A stretch of DNA of 64,000 nt from JANQQJ01 sp046290575 (GTDB lineage Bacteria; Pseudomonadota; Alphaproteobacteria; SMXS01), in NCBI GenBank assembly GCA_046290575.1, contig JBKAGX010000004.1, forward strand, positions 175,813 to 239,812, in the 5' to 3' direction. The position numbers were made by a program, and so were the translations under genes. The notes beneath the pieces were generated by a model. The model did not search any database. It was not told the origin of the DNA and saw only the letters and a program-made list of their open reading frames with translations. Positions 17,083-25,632 of this stretch are shown here, one piece after another; the first letter of the stretch is position 1; every line of letters begins with the position of its first letter.

Positions 17083-17829
17083 GTGAATTTGCCGCACCTG
17101 CCCTCAGGTTATCGGCTGATCGCTCTCGAAACCATCGACAGTACGAATGAAGAGGCACGGCGCCGGGCGCCGTTGGCGCACCGTACGGTAATTTGGGCGA
17201 AACAGCAGACGGCAGGCCGCGGCCGGCGTGGCCGCGCCTGGATGTCTAAACCCGGCAATCTGTTTACCTCCATCGTCGTGACACCTGATTGCCCGATCAT
17301 CGAGGCGGCCCAACTGTCCTTCGTTACGGCCCTTGCCATGGCCGATATGCTGAAAGGGCTGGGTTTGGCTGATAAAATCTCGCTGAAGTGGCCCAATGAC
17401 GTGTTGGTCGGCGGGGCCAAGATCAGCGGCATCTTGTTGGAAGCATCGTCATCCGGTGCCGAAGCCAAGGCAGTGATTGTGGGAATCGGGCTCAATCTGA
17501 CGCTGCACCCGGATGATACGCCTTATCCAGCGACGGATGTTCGCTCTCTGACCGGCAAGGCCGTGCCGCCTGAGGACGCGCTGGAAGCGCTTGTCGCGGC
17601 ATTTGAAGAGCACTATTCGGCATGGTGCAAAACGGGGTTTGAGCCGGTGCGACAGGCATGGCTTGACCAAGCGCATGGTCGTGGTCAGCCGGTGTCGGTA
17701 ACGCTGGATGGCGAAGTTCTGGAGGGCGTCTTTTCCGACCTGGACGAAACGGGCGCGCTAGTTGTGGATACTCGAGAGGGTCCGCGTACAATCACGGCAG
17801 GGGACGTGTTCTTTGCAGGGGAAGCCTAG
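17083..17829 (+). CDS. birA: Biotin--[acetyl-CoA-carboxylase] ligase
   Basis: Activates biotin with ATP and transfers it to the biotin carboxyl carrier of carboxylases. The catalytic domain shows TAGRGRRGRAWMS (biotinyl-AMP loop) near residue 43 and KWPNDVLVGGAKISGILLE near residue 103; a small C-terminal SH3-like domain ends the protein. At 248 residues it lacks the N-terminal helix-turn-helix of E. coli BirA, so it is probably a ligase only and not a repressor. The start is GTG. It follows nuoN and precedes coaX, a usual order in alphaproteobacteria. Confidence 0.95.
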   Translation: MNLPHLPSGYRLIALETIDSTNEEARRRAPLAHRTVIWAKQQTAGRGRRGRAWMSKPGNLFTSIVVTPDCPIIEAAQLSFVTALAMADMLKGLGLADKISLKWPNDVLVGGAKISGILLEASSSGAEAKAVIVGIGLNLTLHPDDTPYPATDVRSLTGKAVPPEDALEALVAAFEEHYSAWCKTGFEPVRQAWLDQAHGRGQPVSVTLDGEVLEGVFSDLDETGALVVDTREGPRTITAGDVFFAGEA

Positions 17830-17834
17830 GTGCC

Positions 17835-18605
17835 ATGCTGTTGGCGATTGATGCAGGCAATACCAATGTCGTTTTCGCAGTCTTCGAACGCCAGACGCGC
17901 AATCTGCTGGGCGAATGGCGGGTCTCGACCAAGCGTGACCGGACTGCCGATGAATACTTCGTCTGGCTGGAAACGCTGATGGAGCGGGAAGGGATTAATG
18001 ACACGGCCATTGAGGGCGCGATTATCTCAACCGTGGTGCCGCAACTGCTCTTCAATCTGAAAACCCTCTGCCATCGTTACTTCAAATGCGAACCGTTGAT
18101 CGTTGGGGAAGACGATCTTGATCTCGGCGTCGAAATCAAGGCGACTGGCGCCGGGGCGGACCGTCTGTTGAACGCGGTTTCGGCGCACAGATCCTATGGA
18201 GGCCCGCTCATTGTCATCGACTTCGGGACCGCGACGACCTTCGATGCCGTCGATGCTGAAGGCGCGCTGCTGGGTTGTGTTATATGCCCGGGTGTTAATT
18301 TGTCGCTTGAGGCGTTGCACATGGCGGCGGCGAAGCTGCCCGATGTACCGGTCAATAAACCAGCCAAAGTGATCGGCACCTCAACGGTTCCTGCCATGCA
18401 ATCGGGCGTTTACTGGGGCTATGTCGGCATGATCGAGGGCCTTGTGGCGCGAATCAAAGAGGAATATGGCGGCGACATGACCGTTGTCGCCACGGGCGGG
18501 CTCGCCCCGCTGTTCGCTGATGCAACCCCGGTCATCCAGCATGTGGATAGCGATCTGACCGTGCGCGGGTTGATTGATATCTATCAGCGGAACGTGTCCG
18601 TATGA
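17835..18605 (+). CDS. coaX: Type III pantothenate kinase
   Basis: Phosphorylates pantothenate in the first step of coenzyme A synthesis. The acetate-kinase-like fold is recognised by the N-terminal phosphate loop MLLAIDAGNTNVVFAVF, the pantothenate-site GAGADRLLNA around residue 98, and IDFGTATTFDAV around residue 122. Length (256 residues) is normal. Type III enzymes are not inhibited by CoA in characterised cases. The stop codon overlaps the start of rnj (ATGA), suggesting coupled translation. Confidence 0.95.
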   Translation: MLLAIDAGNTNVVFAVFERQTRNLLGEWRVSTKRDRTADEYFVWLETLMEREGINDTAIEGAIISTVVPQLLFNLKTLCHRYFKCEPLIVGEDDLDLGVEIKATGAGADRLLNAVSAHRSYGGPLIVIDFGTATTFDAVDAEGALLGCVICPGVNLSLEALHMAAAKLPDVPVNKPAKVIGTSTVPAMQSGVYWGYVGMIEGLVARIKEEYGGDMTVVATGGLAPLFADATPVIQHVDSDLTVRGLIDIYQRNVSV

Positions 18606-20257
18606 GTAAATCTTCTGAATTGCTTTTTGTCCCGCTTGGCGGCGCAGGCGAAATCGGCATGAATCTCAACCTGTTCGGCTATGACGACCAGTGGATCATT
18701 GTCGATCTCGGCGTCATGTTCGGGGAGCCGGGTCTGCCGGGCATCGATATCGTCATGCCAGACCCCTCCTTCATCGTCGAGCGTAAGGACAAGCTGCTGG
18801 GGATCGTCCTGACCCACGCTCATGAGGATCATTTTGGCGCGGTTCATCATTTGTGGCCGCAACTTGAATGCCCGGTCTACGCGACGCCGTTTACAGCCGA
18901 ACTGCTGCGCATGAAACTTGCGGAAGCCGGGCTTGATGACGTCGTGCCGGTCAAGGAAGTCCCACTCGGCGGAGAGCTCTTTCTTGGCCCGTTCGAGATT
19001 GACTACATCACGCTGACCCATTCCATTCTGGAGCCGAATGCGCTTGCGATTCGCACGCCCTTGGGGACGGTTTTTCACACCGGGGACTGGAAAATAGATC
19101 CCGATCCACTGGTTGGTGAACGGACTGACGAGGCCGCATTAACCGCGCTGGGCGAAGAGGGGGTGCTGGCGATGATCTGCGATTCGACCAATGTCTTCAA
19201 TGCCCATGCCAGTGGCTCGGAAGCGACGGTTCGGGAGCATCTGATTGAGATTATCGGAAGGCTGAAAGGGCGCGTCGCCGTGACGGCGTTCGCTTCAAAC
19301 ATCGCGCGTGTGCAGAGCCTGGCGCAGGCCGCAGCGGCGAATGGGCGGCACGCCGTGCTGGTCGGCCGGTCGATGATTCGCAATGTCGGTGTCGCCAAGG
19401 CCACCGGCTATCTGCAGGACCTTCCGCCCTTTGTGAGTGAACAGGAGAGCGGGTTCCTGCCGCCGGATAATGTGCTCTACATCTGCACGGGCAGTCAGGG
19501 CGAGCCGCGGGGCGCCATGTCGCGAATCGCTGCCGGTGACCACCCGCATGTCACCCTTGGGAAAGGCGATACGGTTATCTTCTCCTCCAAGATTATTCCC
19601 GGCAATGAGCTTTCGCTTGCCGCGCTTCACAACGCATTGGCGGAGCAGGGGGTGCATGTCATCACTGAAAAAGACGAGTTTGTGCATGTGTCCGGGCACC
19701 CGGGCCGCAGCGAGTTAACACAGATGTATCAGTGGATCAGACCTCAAATTGCTGTCCCCGTACATGGTGAGCGGCGCCATCTGTTCGAGCATGGGGCGCT
19801 GGCGGAAGAACTCCAGGTGCCGCATACGGTCGTCCCCCACAACGGCACCGTTGTCCGGCTGGCGCCGGGGCCCGCAGAGATCGTCGATACAGTGCGCAGC
19901 GGCCGGATGGTCCTGGATGGTGACATGATCGTGCCGCATGACGGAGAGTCCATCGTGGAACGCCGCCGCGCGATGTATAATGGCCACCTTGTGGTCAGCC
20001 TGGCGCTTGAAGAAGATGGTGAGCTGGCGGCGGATCCCTCGCTAACGCTCTATGGCGTACCGCGATCCCCGGATATTGAAAAACGGATCAGCGCGGCCGT
20101 TGAACGCGCACTTGCCAAGCTCTCGAACAAGGCCTTGCGTGATGATCAAATTGTCCATGAAGCTGCCCGGGTCGCTGCCCGACGCGCCTGCCGCGAGCTG
20201 ACCGGGAAAAGGGCGCAGACCGATGTGCAGATTCTCCGATTGCCGGGCTATGCCTGA
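18602..20257 (+). CDS. rnj: Ribonuclease J
   Basis: A metallo-beta-lactamase/beta-CASP nuclease with 5' exonuclease and endonuclease activity in RNA maturation and decay. The zinc-binding motif THAHEDHFGA lies near residue 75, with further ligands in HTGDWKID and in VSGHPGRSEL; the beta-CASP part includes VGRSMIRNV and YICTGSQGEPRGAMSRI. Length (551 residues) is typical. It overlaps coaX by four bases, which is the usual alphaproteobacterial arrangement. Confidence 0.95.
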   Translation: MSKSSELLFVPLGGAGEIGMNLNLFGYDDQWIIVDLGVMFGEPGLPGIDIVMPDPSFIVERKDKLLGIVLTHAHEDHFGAVHHLWPQLECPVYATPFTAELLRMKLAEAGLDDVVPVKEVPLGGELFLGPFEIDYITLTHSILEPNALAIRTPLGTVFHTGDWKIDPDPLVGERTDEAALTALGEEGVLAMICDSTNVFNAHASGSEATVREHLIEIIGRLKGRVAVTAFASNIARVQSLAQAAAANGRHAVLVGRSMIRNVGVAKATGYLQDLPPFVSEQESGFLPPDNVLYICTGSQGEPRGAMSRIAAGDHPHVTLGKGDTVIFSSKIIPGNELSLAALHNALAEQGVHVITEKDEFVHVSGHPGRSELTQMYQWIRPQIAVPVHGERRHLFEHGALAEELQVPHTVVPHNGTVVRLAPGPAEIVDTVRSGRMVLDGDMIVPHDGESIVERRRAMYNGHLVVSLALEEDGELAADPSLTLYGVPRSPDIEKRISAAVERALAKLSNKALRDDQIVHEAARVAARRACRELTGKRAQTDVQILRLPGYA

Positions 20258-20301
20258 GCTTCTACATAAGGGCCCACAATGATTTCTGAAGGAGTTCGAC
20301 C

Positions 20302-20706
20302 ATGATTGGCCGTTTGAACCATGTTGCCATTGCCGTTCCTGACCTTGAGGCCGCGGCTGCGGTCTACCGCGACACGCTGGGCGCGACGGTCACCGATGCG
20401 GTCGATATGCCTGACCACGGCGTAACAACCGTGTTTGTTGAACTGCCGAACACCAAGATAGAGCTGCTGCGGCCGCTGGGCGAAGCATCGCCGATCGCCA
20501 AGTTTCTTGAGCGCAACAAATCTGGTGGTATTCATCATGTCTGCTACGAGGTCGATGACATCCTGTCCGCCCGCGATAAGCTGAAAGACGAGGGCGCAAC
20601 CGTGTTGGGCGATGGCGAGCCGCGGATCGGTGCGCATGGCAAGCCGGTCCTGTTTCTGTCCCCGAAAGACTTCTGCGGGACATTGGTCGAAATCGAGCAG
20701 GTCTGA
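20302..20706 (+). CDS. mce: Methylmalonyl-CoA epimerase
   Basis: A 134-residue vicinal-oxygen-chelate protein that interconverts the two epimers of methylmalonyl-CoA in propionate metabolism. Metal ligands expected for the family are in GRLNHVAIAVPDLE (His near residue 7), SGGIHHVCYEVDD (His near residue 76) and GTLVEIEQV (Glu near residue 131). A clear GGAG ribosome binding site precedes the ATG. It stands 44 bases after rnj, a common position. Assignment beyond the VOC family rests on close motif agreement. Confidence 0.9.
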   Translation: MIGRLNHVAIAVPDLEAAAAVYRDTLGATVTDAVDMPDHGVTTVFVELPNTKIELLRPLGEASPIAKFLERNKSGGIHHVCYEVDDILSARDKLKDEGATVLGDGEPRIGAHGKPVLFLSPKDFCGTLVEIEQV

Positions 20707-20725
20707 GGGATAGAGGCGCTTCGAT

Positions 20726-20989
20726 ATGACCATTTTCACCGGCATCATGGTCTATGTGATCATCTGGTGGCTGGTCTTTTTCATGCTGTTGCCGATTGGT
20801 GTCAAAACCCTTCCCGAAATGGGGGAAGAGGTTGAAGCCGGCAACGCAACCAGTGCGCCCGCTAACCCGAATCTTAAGAAAAAAGTTCTCGCCGCAACTT
20901 TGATCGCGGCGGTTCTGTTCGGCTTTTATTTCTGGTTGCAGGGTTCGGGCCTGATTAGCTTGAGGCCCGATTTTCAGGCTGAAGGTTAG
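20726..20989 (+). CDS. DUF1467 family small membrane protein
   Basis: An 87-residue protein with two hydrophobic helices (about residues 5-26 and 53-73) and a short polar loop with LPIGVKTLPEMGEEVEAG. It matches the DUF1467 family, which in alphaproteobacteria usually sits between mce and proS. Function is unknown. Here its stop codon abuts that of the convergent sulfotransferase gene with no base between them, and proS lies 4.6 kb farther on. Confidence 0.85.
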   Translation: MTIFTGIMVYVIIWWLVFFMLLPIGVKTLPEMGEEVEAGNATSAPANPNLKKKVLAATLIAAVLFGFYFWLQGSGLISLRPDFQAEG

Positions 20990-21790
20990 TCAGCGTTTCA
21001 ACATGCGCCAACGCAGGATGCTCAACTGCAGCACCAATCGGATCGCCTGAAAGCGGCACCATTGCCTGAAGGTCAACCAAACGGAACGTTTGTCGGCGAT
21101 AAAACTGGGTGACATGTCAGGGGTAATGCCCTCCAGGGCTTCAAGCCAATCCTCATCCTGTTCATAGCCCTCCTCGACCAGTTCCTTCTGAATGGAACCA
21201 TGCAGGGCAAGCTGTCCCGCCACCCGTGGCAGGTGTTGACGCCAACGGCCGATGCTGGCCGTGTCGGGCGCTCTTAGCGTCCCCAGGGCGAGCATGTGCT
21301 GCTCTGACGGGTCGACACGGGTGTGGTATTGAGAAAACGTCGCGACCGGCTCAAGCCAGTGGATCTGGGTCTCTAGCGCCTGTTGAACTTTATCTGGGTC
21401 GCTGACCAGGTCTTCATAGCGGATTGCGATCAGTTTGGGATTGGATTTGAGTTTATTGAAGGGCTTTCGCAACCGGCGCCATACGTCAAATCCTGACCAA
21501 TAGCGATCAGGCGCCATGCCATGAACACTGCAGATCACGTCGCGCGGGTCACGAATACAGTAGATCAGCCAGATCGATGGGTGAGACAGCAATGTGCGCG
21601 CGAACACGCCGCCGCTGGGTCTTTTTGTCAGACAACGCCCCTCGTGCGGCTTAACGAGTTCCCGAAGGAAAATCTCTTCCGCTGGCGCCCAGTCCCACTC
21701 ATAGGAACTTCGCATCATCTCAACGAGTAGAGTTGTGCCGGATCGGGGCGGCCCGCAGATGTGGATATGACGATAGGGATGTTCGGTCAT
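20990..21790 (-). CDS. Sulfotransferase family protein
   Basis: Predicted to transfer sulfate from PAPS to an acceptor. The 5'-phosphosulfate-binding loop GPPRSGTTLL is near residue 13 and the 3'-phosphate-binding segment CIRDPRDVICSVHG near residue 78; IRYEDLVSDPDKV and the basic C-terminal helix also fit the family. Length is 266 residues. No signal peptide is visible, so it should act in the cytoplasm. The substrate cannot be read from the sequence. It lies 26 bases downstream of an MFS transporter gene in the same direction and may share its transcript. Confidence 0.85.
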   Translation of the reverse strand: MTEHPYRHIHICGPPRSGTTLLVEMMRSSYEWDWAPAEEIFLRELVKPHEGRCLTKRPSGGVFARTLLSHPSIWLIYCIRDPRDVICSVHGMAPDRYWSGFDVWRRLRKPFNKLKSNPKLIAIRYEDLVSDPDKVQQALETQIHWLEPVATFSQYHTRVDPSEQHMLALGTLRAPDTASIGRWRQHLPRVAGQLALHGSIQKELVEEGYEQDEDWLEALEGITPDMSPSFIADKRSVWLTFRQWCRFQAIRLVLQLSILRWRMLKR

Positions 21791-21816
21791 TCTATATGGC
21801 GCTACCGGATAGAACT

Positions 21817-23133
21817 TCAGTTGATGACTGTGTGCAATTCGGCTCGAACCAATGATCGTGCCCCGATAAAGAAGCAGATCGCGGATGCCGTGCCGAAAAC
21901 GATGAACAACACGCCCATCGAATTGCCGATCAAGGTCGGGTCCCGGAACACACTATCGGTCAAATAGCCGACAAAAGGAGGTCCGAATCCAAGCCCGAAG
22001 AGATTCGATGCGACAACTGAAACAGCCGCCGCCCGACCGCGAAATACGTTGGGCGTAACAAGCTGGAGCGTCGTTGTGATCAGCGCAAAGGGAATCGTAA
22101 CCGCAAAACTAAGCACAGCGATAATCGGGATAATGGTGAGTCCCTCCGCAACAGCGAGTAGCAAGCCAAGGGGCGCAAGGATTCCGGCGCAGAAGGCCCC
22201 GATGGTCAGGGCATGATCGTTGTCGGTCACCCGCATCAGCCACCGATGGATGAACGGACCGCTGAGGACGCCAGCCGACCCGGCAAACAGGGCAACAACG
22301 CCGTATTGCACGCCCGCTTCAGCAATACTGAAGCCATGAACACGCATGAGATAAGCCGGTGTCCACGCTTGTAGACCGTAGAGCATGACAGCAAGGAAAC
22401 CGGCGCCTCCCCATAGGCCGACATAGATTTGCCAACGGCCTGCGATGACACGGAGGAAATCCATCAGACTTCGTTCCTCGGGGTCTTCTGCGACCGTCAA
22501 CATGCGTTTCGGTTCGCGCAAAGCGCCAATAACAGCGGCAAGGATGAGCCCAGGCGCCGCAACCACGATAAAGCAGATCTGCCAGGGCTGCAGGACGAAG
22601 TCGCCGATAGAGACCGGCCCCGAAAACGCCGTGAGGATCTGGGCGCCAAACAGCATGGCCAAACCCGCACCCAGATAGGGGCCCGTCAAAAAGATGCTGA
22701 CCGGCACGGAGCGCTTTTCAGGTGGGAAGCTGTCCGCCAGCAACGACCATGCGGTTGGCGTAAGGGTTGCCTCACCGACGCCGACACCGGCCCGCGCGAT
22801 CGCCAGCTGCGTGACATCGCGCGATAAACCGCAGGCCATGGTCGCCAGCGTCCAGAATCCAAGACCGACGGCAAGCAGGCGCATCCGGTTAACGGAATCG
22901 CTCAGCCAGCCGAGCGGAAAGCTGATCAGAATGTAGGTCACCACAAAGGCCGGACCCTGAACGAAGCCGATTTCCAGATCGCTGAGTTCCAGATCCAGTC
23001 TGATGGGCTCAGCCAGCAGATTGAGAATTTGCCGGTCTATAAAAGAAAGAACGTAAGCCAGCAGCAGAAGACTGGTGACAGTCCACGCCCGCGCGGTACT
23101 TGGCCACGCCTGCGTATTTTCAGGTCGCGTCAT
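21817..23133 (-). CDS. Major facilitator superfamily transporter (spinster-like)
   Basis: A 438-residue permease with about twelve hydrophobic helices. The first helix ends in YVLSFIDRQILNLL, a hallmark of the spinster-like MFS group, and the loop between helices 2 and 3 has GWLSDSVNRMRLL; helix 5 contains GVGEATLTPTAWSLLAD. The substrate is unknown; members of this group have been linked to lipids, sugars or organic acids. The start ATG has GGAGG about 11 bases upstream. It appears to be cotranscribed with the downstream sulfotransferase gene. Confidence 0.88.
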   Translation of the reverse strand: MTRPENTQAWPSTARAWTVTSLLLLAYVLSFIDRQILNLLAEPIRLDLELSDLEIGFVQGPAFVVTYILISFPLGWLSDSVNRMRLLAVGLGFWTLATMACGLSRDVTQLAIARAGVGVGEATLTPTAWSLLADSFPPEKRSVPVSIFLTGPYLGAGLAMLFGAQILTAFSGPVSIGDFVLQPWQICFIVVAAPGLILAAVIGALREPKRMLTVAEDPEERSLMDFLRVIAGRWQIYVGLWGGAGFLAVMLYGLQAWTPAYLMRVHGFSIAEAGVQYGVVALFAGSAGVLSGPFIHRWLMRVTDNDHALTIGAFCAGILAPLGLLLAVAEGLTIIPIIAVLSFAVTIPFALITTTLQLVTPNVFRGRAAAVSVVASNLFGLGFGPPFVGYLTDSVFRDPTLIGNSMGVLFIVFGTASAICFFIGARSLVRAELHTVIN

Positions 23134-23343
23134 ACTGTAGTATTCCTCCCTACATGGACATTATGGCCTGACCACCTCAAGCCAAAGCGAATAACTGGAA
23201 TATGGCTTCAACTCCCGAGCCTTAGGACGCCCAGCATATTCGGTGCCGTAGATTGGGAATTGTGAACGCCGGAAAATGACGCAGGGAAGTTCTATGTCTT
23301 GATAGCGTCGATTTCGAACGCGGGCCGAAATCAGGAGAGACGA

Positions 23344-24123
23344 TCAGGAATATGCCTTGAACAGTTTTTCCAGGTACGAACCCGGTGGATAGGGTGGTTG
23401 GGCCCGGTCCGCGATGAGCTGATTCCACAAATGAACGCCCAGCGTCTTGGGTGAAAACTGCGCCTGTGCCTGTTCCGCTGGACCGAACAGAACATCCGTG
23501 TCCTTTGTTCCGATGGGGTAGAACACGTCCCGCGGCTGACAACGGTTCATAAGGCCGAACCGTTTAATCCCGACGGTTAACATCTCGGGTCCGAAGGTCC
23601 CCCAGGGCCCGTCTTGAAACCTTCGATACTTGTTAAGCAGAATGCCGCCGAGGATCTTGGTTTTGGTTCGCGGCGTGGCCCATCTGGGAAAGAATGGTGG
23701 CCGCATTGAATTCTCGTGCAGAAATGCCAGGAGATCAGAATCCTTCGGCGCACCGAAGACCGCGCAATTAATAACCCGGTGGTCTTCTCGGCCAAAAACA
23801 TAGTCCGCATCACTGAAATCGAATGGCCGGCAGCAGAAAACATCGGTATCGACCCAAAGCCCTCCTTCGCGCGCAATCATGACGAATCGGAAGAAGTTCG
23901 CAAAAAGGGCAGGGGAGCCACTCTTCGAATAGGCTGTAATGCGGTCTTCCGGTAGGATTTCACGGCCATCGCGCCGAATCACACCCGCTGGAATATTGCT
24001 GACGTCTTCATAGGTAAACAGCTCAACCTGATGTCCCGCTCTTACAAAAGAGGAGAGGCAAATACAGTCAAGCGGGCCAAGTGATGACCCTATCCAAAGC
24101 GATCTGATCGTTGGCAACGTCAT
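23344..24123 (-). CDS. DXD-motif glycosyltransferase (capsular/GT32-like)
   Basis: A 259-residue protein resembling glycosyltransferases with a sugar-binding DXD region. The motif GGLWVDTDVFCCRPFD near residue 90 is the nucleotide-sugar and metal site, and the N-terminal SLWIGSSLGPLDCICLSSF with HQVELFTYEDV is typical of this family. No signal peptide or membrane helix is visible. Donor and acceptor sugars are unknown. A 210-base spacer separates it from the MFS gene downstream, and 66 bases separate it from the AEC gene upstream. Proximity to a sulfotransferase suggests work on a surface glycan; this is inference. Confidence 0.8.
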   Translation of the reverse strand: MTLPTIRSLWIGSSLGPLDCICLSSFVRAGHQVELFTYEDVSNIPAGVIRRDGREILPEDRITAYSKSGSPALFANFFRFVMIAREGGLWVDTDVFCCRPFDFSDADYVFGREDHRVINCAVFGAPKDSDLLAFLHENSMRPPFFPRWATPRTKTKILGGILLNKYRRFQDGPWGTFGPEMLTVGIKRFGLMNRCQPRDVFYPIGTKDTDVLFGPAEQAQAQFSPKTLGVHLWNQLIADRAQPPYPPGSYLEKLFKAYS

Positions 24124-24189
24124 CAGAGTTTGGCTTTTCCGATCGTTTACTCATTCTAGCTCAGGCAGCCTGTCAGGCAAAGTTTGCAC

Positions 24190-25143
24190 CTAGAAATTCA
24201 ACATAAAAATCAATGGGATCGTCACGAGGCTCAGTACGTAGGTTGCAATGACAAGATTGGACGCGACCGCGCCATCGCAGCCGTACCGGGCGGCAACAAC
24301 AGCCGCGATCGCGCCTGAAGGCATCGCCGCTTCAAGCACAAGGACGGCGCGCTCCATCTCCTGCAGATGGAAGGCACCAGCAACGAAACCTGCTGCTGCT
24401 GGCTCCAGAATCAGTTTCAGGCATCCAACCAGCAGTAGCAGCGGCAGCAATAACCTGACGCTGACGGGGCGCAGCATCAGCCCGATACTGAAGGCGACGA
24501 GAATCATCAGAGAGTCCCCGGCGATCTGTAACGGTTGGGTCAGAACCCGGCCGATCCAATTCTCCGTCGGCAGGCCGGACCAGGAAATCGCCAGCCCGAT
24601 TACCAGGGCTATGAACATGGGCGACATGAAGAATGCACGGGTGGGACTGACGCCTTGGGCTTTCAATTGATCGCCGCCTCCAAAGTAGGATGACGCCAGT
24701 ACCCCGACCGTGAAAACAGGAATAATCGCACCGATCTCGCCAATAACAAGCGCGTCTGTCAGAGCCTGAGGGTCGTCAGGAAACACCTGTTTCACAAAGG
24801 CGTAGCCGAGCGTGGAGGAACTGCCAAAAGCTGACACCATCACCACGGCACCGAGCACGGGGCGGCTGAGGCGCATAAGGCTGCCAACCGCCCATGCAAC
24901 GCCCCCGACGAGCAAAATCGACAGAAACATGAGCCCGGCGCCAGGAAGGTGACGCATGCCTAGCCCAGGGGGTTGCGCCAGATTGACGATAATCAGGCCC
25001 GGCAAGGCAAACTCGGTAACCAGACGGTTGAACAGATCCCTGTGTCCGTCGTTGACGACACCCCGACGGCGAAGCCACAGCACCGCACCGATTAGAATGA
25101 CCAGAACGATAATCGCCTCAATCAACGTCTGTAAGTGTGTCAT
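24190..25143 (-). CDS. AEC family permease (auxin efflux carrier-like)
   Basis: A 317-residue membrane protein of the AEC family with about ten hydrophobic helices in two halves; the helices end in a short tail. Typical segments are VTEFALPGLIIVNLA near residue 40 and LEAAMPSGAIAAVVAARYG near residue 275. Members export or import small carboxylates in characterised cases; the substrate here is unknown. I place the start at ATG 25143 (MTHLQTLIEA). The frame stays open upstream, but that extension would run through the terminator hairpin at 25229-25263 and lacks membrane character. Confidence 0.85.
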   Translation of the reverse strand: MTHLQTLIEAIIVLVILIGAVLWLRRRGVVNDGHRDLFNRLVTEFALPGLIIVNLAQPPGLGMRHLPGAGLMFLSILLVGGVAWAVGSLMRLSRPVLGAVVMVSAFGSSSTLGYAFVKQVFPDDPQALTDALVIGEIGAIIPVFTVGVLASSYFGGGDQLKAQGVSPTRAFFMSPMFIALVIGLAISWSGLPTENWIGRVLTQPLQIAGDSLMILVAFSIGLMLRPVSVRLLLPLLLLVGCLKLILEPAAAGFVAGAFHLQEMERAVLVLEAAMPSGAIAAVVAARYGCDGAVASNLVIATYVLSLVTIPLIFMLNF

Positions 25144-25228
25144 CTGGCTGCCCAGTTGCCCGCAGGGTTTCGAACTGACCGGGGAAGGGTCATCAAATTG
25201 CGACGGGAAGAGGCTATGCGCTGTGCAC

Positions 25229-25263
25229 AAAAAAGAAAAGCAAGGCACGGAGCCTTGCTTTTC
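25229..25263 (-). terminator. Strong minus-strand terminator upstream of the AEC gene
   Basis: Arms 25235-25246 and 25252-25263 form a perfect 12-pair stem with a 5-base loop. On the minus strand the hairpin is followed by six T residues (25234 to 25229). It therefore ends transcription that comes from the proS side, before the AEC start codon. No minus-strand coding gene lies behind it. Confidence 0.8.
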
Positions 25264-25632
25264 TCTTTCGTGTTCGTTTCCCGGCGCGCTTTGTGCGCTG
25301 CCTTGGTAGTCTTAGTCCCCTCCCATGAGGACCGGCCCTCCCCAAACTTGGGCCACCCCGAATTTGCTCGGAGCTGTATTATTTGGCCGCTGTTATGTTT
25401 TTTTCTGCGGCTCTTTGTTGAAGAAAAGTTAGGTGATTCCACTTGGCATGTCACCGGAGCAAGGGCCGTTTTGGTCAAGTTCGAGTGCGTTTCTTGCGAC
25501 ATGTGGCATAAATCACACAGTTTTGCCGATGACTCCGTTTCCGTGAAATGCATGGGGCTTCCGATTGATCGGGGCAGCCATGGTGCCTAAAGTCCCGCCT
25601 GATCCACCGCCGGTGAAAGTAGGGCCCTGAAT
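25264..25632. other. Non-coding spacer between the AEC terminator and proS
   Basis: No convincing coding frame occurs on either strand; the open frames here lack recognisable domains and overlap the terminator. Read on the minus strand, 25270-25400 contains several short stem-loops (for example GGCCC/GGGCC and GCGC-ACAAA-GCGC) ahead of the strong terminator, so an unannotated small RNA or an attenuated leader of the AEC gene is possible. A proS promoter must also lie in this stretch, but I see no clear consensus match. Confidence 0.5.

Noticed and set aside
25144..25248. N-terminal extension of the AEC permease
   Set aside because: It would run through a strong terminator hairpin and has no membrane-protein character.
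25264..25632. Known housekeeping RNA (SRP RNA, tmRNA, RNase P RNA) in the spacer before proS
   Set aside because: I looked for their conserved core sequences on both strands and found none; only an unnamed candidate small RNA remains.
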